A DNA stretch of 62,087 nucleotides. Source: an uncultured bacterium (GTDB lineage Bacteria; Bacillota; Clostridia; Oscillospirales; Acutalibacteraceae). How positions within the stretch are numbered: the stretch's first letter is position 1; every line of letters begins with the position of its first letter. Both the position numbers and the translations under genes were made by a program. The DNA lies in NCBI GenBank assembly GCA_934875675.1, contig CAKXIK010000005.1, forward strand, positions 1 through 62,087, read 5' to 3'. Positions 16,915-23,924 of this stretch are shown here, piece after piece. Below the pieces are notes generated by a model, which was not told the DNA's origin, searched no databases, and was given only the letters and a program-made list of their open reading frames with translations.

Positions 16915-17477
16915 TCAATATGAGGCTCCAATCATGAAGCTCTAATCCGCAACATCGGCACCCTTCACCTCTGTGGCAAAGTCAATGGAACACACTCCGT
17001 AATCCCGAAAATATTCGTCGATGATTCCGCCGCGAAGATAAGTGTGCTACCCGCAATTTAAACCGATATCCTCGTCTGCCCACTTATGCACGATCGTTAC
17101 GTCCGAAAAAAGTTCAGAAAGCTTTCATAATACCGGGTGGGGAGCACTCCATGCAGTTTTACCGAGCGCCCATTCGTCACGGTCAACGTCTTTTCTCTGA
17201 CGGAGGAAGATTTCTTCGCTTTCTGCCAGAATCATTTTCAGTTTATCCATATTCATTGTGCCGCCCAACGTATAAACATTGATAAAACCTTGTTAGCCTT
17301 TAGCCAGTGGTCTGTGCAGCCGCCCACCTCATTGTTAAGCGATTCCGGCAGGAGAATAATTTTATTGAAATCCACACTCCCGAATTCGTATTGATCATTC
17401 TAAACGACAGGCAGTATTTCTTCGATTCGCTCTTTGCTGCCAGGCAACTTAACAATATTTGTTACATAATTTAACAT
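16915..17477 (-). pseudogene. Degenerate YubB/DUF1281-type ferredoxin-like-fold gene
   Basis: Fragments in shifting frames read MLNYVTNIVKLPGS, FNKIILLPESLNNE, MNMDKLKMILAESEE, DEWALGKTAW, SAPHPVL, VTIVHKWADEDIG and GGIIDEYFRDYG. This is the order seen in DUF1281/YubB-like proteins carried by conjugative elements of Firmicutes. Several in-frame stops and frameshifts make it non-functional. The stretch normally between the TAW of GKTAW and a second TAW before SAPHP appears to be missing, suggesting an internal deletion. Recognition is from remembered family sequences. Confidence 0.6.
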
Positions 17478-17638
17478 GATTTTTCCCCTGTTACATTGTC
17501 AAATTCCATTATCTTTGAATTTGTTCCTCCAATAATTCTTCTGCTAATTTACGGGAACGATACTCGCCGGGATAAGGGAAAGACTTCTTCCATTGTCCCA
17601 GTTCACCCCGTCTTGACTGGCACCATCCACATAAATAG

Positions 17639-17872
17639 CGGTTTCGCAGAGCCGCGCTGCTTCGCGATGACGAAGAAGCGGCGAAATATTTTGCTTCCCT
17701 GCCGGATTATGTTCAGGAAACCATGCGAGAACGCTCCTCCAACATCAGCTCTATTTTCAAACGTCGCCTGCAGAAACGCATCAATCGGTTCGCAAAGCAC
17801 GCAAAACTGAACTGCCTGGAGAACCTAATGGAATACGCTGAGCTTTTCTGCAGACAGAAAACGCAGCGGTAA
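17639..17872 (+). pseudogene. Remnant of a small mobile-element protein
   Basis: An open frame without a start codon reads ALLRDDEEAAKYFASLPDYVQ followed by RERSSNISS and a basic tail ending CRQKTQR. The RALLxDDxxAxxYFxSLPDYVQ pattern resembles short hypothetical proteins common on integrative elements in gut clostridia. A TAG lies just upstream and no Met is available, so it is a fragment. The basic second half does not match the family as I recall it. Confidence 0.4.
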
Positions 17873-17905
17873 ACTGCTGCTCTTTCCGCTTTTCGCCACT
17901 CACAA

Positions 17906-17944
17906 TAAAGGGGAGATTAAAATACCATTCATCTCCTTTTTAGT
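17906..17944 (+). terminator. Terminator-like hairpin
   Basis: AAAGGGGAGAT pairs imperfectly with ATCTCCTTTTT around an A+T-rich loop, just after the small remnant gene. Confidence 0.45.
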
Positions 17945-17987
17945 TAATATGTATTCTCCTATTTTCTATTTTTATCCATATTGTACA

Positions 17988-18016
17988 TTGACAGTCTGTT
18001 TGTGGCAAATTATAAT
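17988..18016 (+). promoter_or_regulatory. Consensus sigma-A promoter upstream of the broken protease gene
   Basis: TTGACA (17988-17993), 17 bases, TATAAT (18011-18016). A perfect promoter upstream of a broken gene suggests recent decay. Confidence 0.7.
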
Positions 18017-18152
18017 ATAAATGTATCCTATTCCTTTGCGAATTTTATGTATTGGATGTGATTCCAGTGCGCTACTAACAGTGCGGCATAAAATTCTCTC
18101 TGCACTTTTATGCTATCTATATCCTATTTTATAGAAGGACGAAAACAAAATA

Positions 18153-18831
18153 ATAAAGAAAAATCAAAATTCTTATTGCGTTATGCTTATCCTTATCAAT
18201 GTTTGCTGGATTATGCTCACAGGCTCAAGCCTCTGAAATGTATCCTTCTGCGCCTCTGAAATGGGCTTCTTACACAAGCGCTTCACCGTTTACGCGTTCC
18301 ATGACGATCCGATGGTACAATTATAACGTACTTAATTCCAACTGGACAAATCAGTTCAACAGCGCTTTCAGTTCTTATTGGGGCACACGATATGGCGTTT
18401 CAGTATCACGTGCTACAAACGGGAATGACACTAATGCATGAATTACATTTGTTGCTCCAGCACAATCCGTGTGGAACAGCAAACTCCAAGCACAAGGTTA
18501 TGAGCCTAGTTCTGTTGCTGCAATAACTTATCCTTTTGACACAAATGGTAGGGAAATTACTAATGTTACATCAGCGAATGCATCCACGAAGAAAATTCGA
18601 AGTGCTAGAATAGAAGTTAATCCCGTAACTAATGCTTCCATTTTGTCAGGGCTTACCGCAATCGGTTATCGAGTTATTCTTGCGCACGAAATTGGGCATG
18701 CTTTAGGATTTGGTCACTATTGGAGTTCCTGCACCATAATGTATTCGGCTGTCGCTAATATCAAAACAATTACCTCCTTAACATCATATGATATTAGTGA
18801 ATTCACACGGAAATATTACGGAAATCCGTAA
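18153..18831 (+). pseudogene. Secreted matrixin-like zinc metalloprotease, inactivated
   Basis: The frame encodes a clear signal peptide (KIKILIALCLSLSMFAG, then SQAQA at the cleavage site), a mature region, and the zinc site HEIGHALGFGH with a later Met-turn CTIMYS. This marks a metzincin of matrixin type. Three lesions are visible. The position expected for the start, after GAAGGA, is ATA at 18153. One extra A in the run at 18159-18163 puts the signal peptide out of frame with that codon. A TGA at 18439-18441 interrupts the reading frame before ITFVAPAQSVW. The following lipoprotein gene is intact. Confidence 0.75.
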
Positions 18832-18863
18832 GAACAGGATTTTATTCCAAAGGAGACAATACT

Positions 18864-19496
18864 ATGAAAAAAATACTGGGTCGCGTTATCTCTGGTCTGA
18901 TGGTCGTTTTTCTGCTTGGTGCCGCATGCGCATGTCAACAAACATATCCAGAACCTGTCAGTGGCACTGCTCTGGAGGCTTTACGCGCAGAATATCCGCG
19001 TGTTGAAGAAGATGCACAGATCAGCATGGGTTCTCCCGCATCTATCAAGGAGGTTTTCGAATCTTCAAACCCGCGCATCGCCGCTGTCACCCTTTCCATT
19101 ACAGGAGAAGCCACCACGGAAAACATCTATTTGCCCGACACGGTGGACGGCCACACGTTAACGTTCACTACCTATTACTACCCGGCGCATATTGATTCTG
19201 TTCTGTACAAACCGGATGGTATTGCACTGAATAACGACATTGTATATGCGGCAGGATCCGATTACCACGAACAATTCCAACCTGGTAAAAAGTATGTTGT
19301 TTTTTTGGTTCCTGAAACAAATAGCGAAACAAATGAAGTCATTGAAAATACTTATCGTTCCTATCTCCCTGAAAACTACTTTTTGACCGAAAATGAGGTT
19401 CTGCTGTCCATGATGGATGCATATCCTGTCTTTGCGAAATATTCCGGTTGGAACGTCAACGCTTTTAAGGCCGAATTAAACCAACTCGTGAAGTAA
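18864..19496 (+). CDS. Hypothetical lipoprotein
   Basis: A 210-residue protein with a lipoprotein signal: MKKILGR, a hydrophobic core and LLGAAC with the lipidated Cys near residue 22. The mature part has no motif I recognise; it looks like a small alpha/beta secreted domain (KKYVVFLVPE, YRSYLPENYFLTENEVL). It starts 33 bases after the broken protease gene, with AAAGGAG upstream, and both probably used the promoter at 17988. A terminator follows at 19534. It may have been a partner or substrate of the protease; this is speculation from position only. Confidence 0.65.
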   Translation: MKKILGRVISGLMVVFLLGAACACQQTYPEPVSGTALEALRAEYPRVEEDAQISMGSPASIKEVFESSNPRIAAVTLSITGEATTENIYLPDTVDGHTLTFTTYYYPAHIDSVLYKPDGIALNNDIVYAAGSDYHEQFQPGKKYVVFLVPETNSETNEVIENTYRSYLPENYFLTENEVLLSMMDAYPVFAKYSGWNVNAFKAELNQLVK

Positions 19497-19533
19497 ATTT
19501 TTCATCATCACGCTTATGCGCTCTGCCCAAAAC

Positions 19534-19569
19534 GGCCTCTACTGTGAAACATCAGCAGAGGCTGTTTTT
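19534..19569 (+). terminator. Terminator of the lipoprotein gene
   Basis: GCCTCTACTG and CAGCAGAGGC pair around a short loop and are followed by TGTTTTT, about 40 bases after the stop. Confidence 0.65.
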
Positions 19570-19572
19570 ATG

Positions 19573-20170
19573 CAGGTTACATCGCCCGGACGGAATGATT
19601 CAGCCGTTTTGCTCCCGCGTTTTTTGATGTCCGTAATATCTTCCAAAAAGGATTTGGGGGTGTTTCCGGATCTGGTCAACCTTTTCCACCGTTTCGTCTG
19701 TTTTCACGTCATATTCTTTCAGGACAGATACAATTTTTCTCCAGTCCTCGCAGAAGCCGACCGTTTCCAGCGCTGGAACATATCTCTGTCCCAGCGCGAA
19801 AAACACCGAGTCGACAGTTTTCCTCACCCGCACCGTTTCTGGGGTTCAGAAGGCTATTTTTACAATACGACGCGCCATTGCACACGTTTCCCCTGCCGCC
19901 GTCACAAAGCAGTGTTCCGTTCTTCATCAAAATCAGCTTCGCGCGGGCCGCACTTCCGGGAAGCGTACGGTCCGCGTTCTCAACAATAGAAAAAGCCCGG
20001 AGTCTTTTTTTAACTCCGGGCTTAATGGCGACAAAAAAGCGACCAGATATTTTCATACCTGATCGCGTAAAAGAAGCAAATATTCGTTTATGTCGGTTCA
20101 TGTCCTGCCAGAATAGGTTTTCAGCCATTTGGCATCTATAAAATCCACGTTCAATTCATTGATTACAAAA
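19573..20170. other. Degenerate stretch without an intact gene
   Basis: On the minus strand, overlapping frames carry protein-like pieces (ALGQRYVPALETVGF, VSVLKEYDVKTDE, ARAKLILMKNGTLL) that change frame and lack a start, as in an eroded gene. I do not recognise the family. A hairpin AAGCCCGGAGT-T-run-ACTCCGGGCTT lies at 19991-20024. Nothing else is supported. Confidence 0.4.
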
Positions 20171-20171
20171 T

Positions 20172-20202
20172 ACGAAACCCCCGATAGAATCGGGGGTTTC
20201 GT
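20172..20202. terminator. Very strong symmetric hairpin
   Basis: ACGAAACCCCCGAT pairs with ATCGGGGGTTTCGT around a three-base loop. It lies downstream of the GIY-YIG gene and could end its transcript, although the T tract is poor. It is flanked by near-identical TTGGCATCTAT and TTGGGCATCTAT. Confidence 0.5.
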
Positions 20203-20333
20203 TGGGCATCTATTTCACTGCCCTGTTATGTGTTAAGTATCATATATTGATACAATTTTCCTCCCTGGGAAAACAGCATGTGGCACAACATTAAAAACAT
20301 ATTTTTGGTTAGAATTCTTTTACATCGAAGAAT

Positions 20334-21617
20334 TTATTTATTTCCATTTGTCCCATTGTATCCGTTGTTGAAAGAGTCATACTCTTCGATTAATTCCATT
20401 TCAGTTCTATCAAGTTCATCTTTTGTTTCGCAACGAATAATTTTCACCTCAAATAAATCATCTTTATTCTCTAAATTAGATTTATAGTAATCTTCAGCAA
20501 AAATAATATTCTTTACTTTGGCTCCATCAAAATGCTGCTTTGTAATTCTTTTAATAACATCTTTTGATTGGCCTACATAGTATTTATCATTTTCAACATT
20601 ATGAATAACATAACACCCAATTATCTTTTCGTAATTCAACCCCACTACCTTTTTTAAAGGTATAAATCCATTTTCAACTGTAGTAACTAAATTAATAGGA
20701 AGAGGTTCCACTTCAGATATTTCTTTTCTATATTTTGAAACAATTTTGGAAATATCTTCATTTTTCTTTTGGATTATGTTATTAATATTTTCTCTTGATT
20801 TTTGTATTAAAGCCTCATTTTTTTCATTTTTAATATAAGATGCTTTAATTTCTTCTCTTATATTTAAAATGCTTTCTTCAAGAACAGTTATTTTTTCTTC
20901 AAGACGATTAATTCTTTTTTTTGAATGAACAAGCGCGTGTATTCCAAATGTTAATATGGAAAATAATAAGCAATTATTTTGATTCTTTGCAAATGATAAG
21001 CTTTTTCTTTTTCTTTCGATTTTTTTATTTTTAATTATTAGATTATTATCCAAACTATCAATAAGGGCTTTTGTTTTAGTAATATCTTTTTGATATTTAT
21101 TGATAGAGTCTGATTCTAAGTTACACTTTTGTTTTGCATCTTTCTCAACAAGGACTTTTTCATACTTTTCTTCATTATTTAGTGTTTGTATTATAAACCA
21201 AGATGGATAAAGGTCTTCATTATTTAATCGTTGTACAATCTCAAATGAAAACTCCCGAATCAAAAAATCATAATAAGTATTTAACTCCTCAAGTGTTTGA
21301 TTTGTTAATTTTATAGTTTTTTTATGTTTTTTTGTTTTGCTACTCCAATCACCATAGATCGGATACCGATTACCATCTTGTGTAACATATTTTGATATTT
21401 TCCTATACATGTTTGTTTCTAAAAAACAAACATGCGATACTCTTGATTCAATATTAAAGTCAAAATCGATTATTTCGTATTCTGGTTCCTTCTCGGTTTG
21501 TATACCTATTTGACTATTGATTAAATTCATTCTTTCACGTTGTTTGGCAGCAGCGTTTGAAGTTGAAATCATCCTATTGATTTGTGTAGCAGTTAACCCA
21601 AATGATCTTCTCCCCAT
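20334..21617 (-). CDS. Coiled-coil protein with a C-terminal GIY-YIG nuclease domain
   Basis: A 427-residue protein, conspicuously A+T-rich compared with its neighbours. Residues about 1-140 form an unrecognised N-terminal region with several aromatic residues. Residues about 150-300 are lysine- and glutamate-rich coiled coil, with one hydrophobic stretch (CLLFSILTFGIHALV, about 215). The last 90 residues are GIY-YIG-like: CYVIHN for the first motif, YYVGQSKDVIKR for the second with the conserved Arg, and ELDRTEMELIEEY carrying the catalytic Glu, ending NGYNGTNG. The start has GAGGG upstream. The upstream side abuts a truncated IS1182-type transposase, so it came in with mobile DNA. Target and role are unknown; a selfish endonuclease or a defence nuclease are both possible. 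Confidence 0.6.
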   Translation of the reverse strand: MGRRSFGLTATQINRMISTSNAAAKQRERMNLINSQIGIQTEKEPEYEIIDFDFNIESRVSHVCFLETNMYRKISKYVTQDGNRYPIYGDWSSKTKKHKKTIKLTNQTLEELNTYYDFLIREFSFEIVQRLNNEDLYPSWFIIQTLNNEEKYEKVLVEKDAKQKCNLESDSINKYQKDITKTKALIDSLDNNLIIKNKKIERKRKSLSFAKNQNNCLLFSILTFGIHALVHSKKRINRLEEKITVLEESILNIREEIKASYIKNEKNEALIQKSRENINNIIQKKNEDISKIVSKYRKEISEVEPLPINLVTTVENGFIPLKKVVGLNYEKIIGCYVIHNVENDKYYVGQSKDVIKRITKQHFDGAKVKNIIFAEDYYKSNLENKDDLFEVKIIRCETKDELDRTEMELIEEYDSFNNGYNGTNGNK

Positions 21618-21640
21618 ATAATTACCCTCACTTAATTAAT

Positions 21641-22297
21641 GACTCTATCGTGGCAAGTGTAGATGTGACCAGTGACGTGGTGGATTACCAGCAGTTTTAT
21701 CCGGTTTCTCTGCAGGCAAAAGAAGCATTGCGTGTGGACAAGCTTACTGTTCTGGCGGATCGTGGATACTTTTCAGCCGAGCAGATTGAAGCAACTGAGG
21801 AAGCAGGGATTATTCCCATCGTCTCAAAGCCAGACCGCGGCGGTGCGCCTTCTTCCGAGTATGGCTATGACCACTTTTTCTACGAGGAAGAAAAGGACAT
21901 TTATATCTGTCCGCAAGGCAAGGAGTTACCACGGAAAAAGAAACGCAACACTGATTCCACTGAGGCCTATTATGGTAGTAAGAAGCTTTGCGCGGACTGC
22001 CCGGTTCGTGATTTGTGTACAAAAAGTTCAGACGGAAGAACCATTATGCGCGGCTTACACCAGAAAGCCGGTGACGATGCCCTTCGGCGTGTGTACGAGA
22101 ACCGTGCGCTCTACAAAAAGCGCAAGAATCTGGTAGAGCACGTATTCGGGACGGTTAAGGCAGACTTTGGATTTCGCTATTTGCAGGTGCGCCGCACCGA
22201 GATGGTGAAGACCGAAATGTGCCTTTGCTTTCTTGCGTATAATTTCAAAAGAGCGCTCAATAGGGTGGGAACCAGCGGCATGCTGGCTAAGGTATGA
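21641..22297 (+). pseudogene. IS1182-type transposase, C-terminal half only
   Basis: The frame reads DKLTVLADRGYFSAEQIEA, a DDE-type block, then a CPQGKEL segment, KLCADCPVRDLCT with the Cys cluster, and NRALYKKRKNLVEHVFGTVK with the catalytic Glu. This is the C-terminal part of an IS1182/IS5-like transposase. The N-terminal domain and start are absent; the junction with the GIY-YIG gene lies near 21630. The terminal sequence near 22365-22378 (GGTTTTTACACAGCCTG) is probably the right end of the element. Confidence 0.75.
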
Positions 22298-22419
22298 ACC
22301 AGTTTCCAGCCTATTCTTATGTCGAGTTTGTTCTGCCTTGTAATCTTAAATGGAAAAACCGGTTTTTACACAGCCTGATAAATTTTCCTACGTTCAATAT
22401 ACCATAGATTTTCCCATAG

Positions 22420-22456
22420 CAAAAGACCTGTCCTTCTAAGAAGAACAGGTCTTTTT
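22420..22456. terminator. Bidirectional terminator downstream of tRNA-Pro
   Basis: AAAGACCTGT and ACAGGTCTTT pair around CCTTCTAAGAAGA and adjoin the tRNA 3' end on the minus strand. Confidence 0.75.
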
Positions 22457-22531
22457 GGTCCGAGTGACAAGACTTGAACTTGCGGCCTCTTGACCCCCAG
22501 TCAAGCGCGCTACCAGCTGCGCCACACCCGG
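22456..22531 (-). tRNA. tRNA-Pro (anticodon GGG)
   Basis: The 76-nucleotide cloverleaf folds fully. The acceptor arms CCGGGTG and CACTCGG pair with one G-U. The anticodon stem CTTGA/TCAAG encloses CTGGGGG with anticodon GGG. The T arm carries GTTCAAGTC, and A plus an encoded CCA follow. It reads CCC and CCU codons. The 3' end points into the mobile-element graveyard, a common position for integration, but I found no second copy of the 3' end to serve as an att site. Confidence 0.95.
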
Positions 22532-22546
22532 AAATCCGCGAGTGTT

Positions 22547-22575
22547 ATTATATCGCATCCCGCAGAAATTGTCAA
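22547..22575 (-). promoter_or_regulatory. Consensus promoter of tRNA-Pro
   Basis: TTGACA (22570-22575) and TATAAT (22547-22552) on the minus strand, 17 bases apart, 15 bases before the tRNA. Confidence 0.8.
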
Positions 22576-22664
22576 GCAAAAAATCAGTTTATTATATTTT
22601 GATGAGCGTTCTTCGTTTTTTCAAAATAAATTCCTGTTCATTTGCGAATTGGAATTTATTGATT

Positions 22665-23795
22665 TCAGATCCTGTGGTCTAACTTTTCAAAATTTGCTGC
22701 ATGGAATTGCTCAAAACGGTCTTCTTCAATCGCAGTCCGAATTTTTTCCATCAGCGTATTATAGAACCAAAGGTTATGCATAACAGAAAGGCGCATGGCA
22801 AGCATTTCTCCGCTTTTAAACAAATGCCGGATATATGCACGGGAGAAATTTTGGCACACAGGACAATCACATTCAGGGTCCAGCGGCAACGGGTCCTTCT
22901 GATACTTGTTATTCATAATATTCAGTGCACCGTTCCACGTAAAGATTCTGCCATGGCGTGCATTGCGGCTGGGCATCACGCAATCAAACATATCAACCCC
23001 CAAACGCACTGCTTCCAGAATGTTGCCCGGCGTACCAACACCCATCAGATAACGCGGCTTGTCCTGGGGCATTTCCGGTTCTACTGCTGAAATAATTCGA
23101 TACATATCTGCGGCAGGCTCACCAACTGCCAAGCCGCCAATTGCATATCCATCCAGATCAAGCTTTGCGATCGTGCGCATATTCTCCACCCGCAGATCAT
23201 CAAAGGTGCAGCCTTGATTAATTCCGAACAGCCACTGTTTGGGATTAACGGTATCAGCTTGTGCGTTCAGGCGCTTCATCTCTGTTTGACAACGCTCCAG
23301 CCAGCGAACTGTACGTGCACAAGATTTTTTTGCATACTCCAGCGTAGCGGGGTTTTCAACGCACTCATCAAATGCCATTGCAATGGTAGAGCCCAGATGA
23401 GACTGAATCTGCATACTTTCCTCGGGTCCCATAAAAATCCGGGCACCATCCACATGTGAGGAAAAATGCACTCCTTCTTCTGTAATTTTACGCAGAGGTG
23501 CAAGCGAAAACACCTGAAAACCGCCGCTGTCAGTCAGAACCGGTCCGCTCCAACGCGTAAATTCCCGCACACCGCCAAGCGAACGAATCAATTCATCACC
23601 AGGACGGATGTGCAAGTGATACGTGTTACAAAGTTGAATCTGACATTTGAGTTCCTTTAAATCGAGTGCAGAAACCGCACCCTTGATTGCTCCGCTGGTT
23701 GCGACGTTCATGAATACGGGGGTTTGCACCGTGCCATGCGGTGTTTCCAACACTCCGCGGCGGGTACGACCTTCTTGTTTTATAATTTTCAGCAT
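22665..23795 (-). CDS. tgt: tRNA-guanine transglycosylase (queuine tRNA-ribosyltransferase)
   Basis: Exchanges G34 for preQ1 in tRNAs with GUN anticodons. The 376 residues have the family features: TPVFMNVATSGAIKG at the start, DSGGFQVFSL, the catalytic-Asp block DMFDCVMPSRNARHGR, and the zinc site CDCPVCxxF...YIRHLF. The next pathway enzyme, QueA, is encoded about 5 kb upstream on the same strand, with the MoxR operon between them. The start has AAAGG upstream at a long distance. Confidence 0.96.
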   Translation of the reverse strand: MLKIIKQEGRTRRGVLETPHGTVQTPVFMNVATSGAIKGAVSALDLKELKCQIQLCNTYHLHIRPGDELIRSLGGVREFTRWSGPVLTDSGGFQVFSLAPLRKITEEGVHFSSHVDGARIFMGPEESMQIQSHLGSTIAMAFDECVENPATLEYAKKSCARTVRWLERCQTEMKRLNAQADTVNPKQWLFGINQGCTFDDLRVENMRTIAKLDLDGYAIGGLAVGEPAADMYRIISAVEPEMPQDKPRYLMGVGTPGNILEAVRLGVDMFDCVMPSRNARHGRIFTWNGALNIMNNKYQKDPLPLDPECDCPVCQNFSRAYIRHLFKSGEMLAMRLSVMHNLWFYNTLMEKIRTAIEEDRFEQFHAANFEKLDHRI

Positions 23796-23924
23796 TGAAT
23801 TTTTTTCAGCCTTTCCGGTCTATTTTGCAAAAATGAGTGGTACGTCGGCGCATCCGACATACCGCTTGGATTCTTTTTTATTATATCGATTTTTCTCCCG
23901 GAAGTCAACGCAAAAGTTCCGGCT

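Noticed and set aside
20129..20214. TTGGCATCTAT and TTGGGCATCTAT as possible att or IS ends
   Set aside because: Only 11 bases, one insertion apart, flanking a hairpin; too weak to call a mobile-element boundary.
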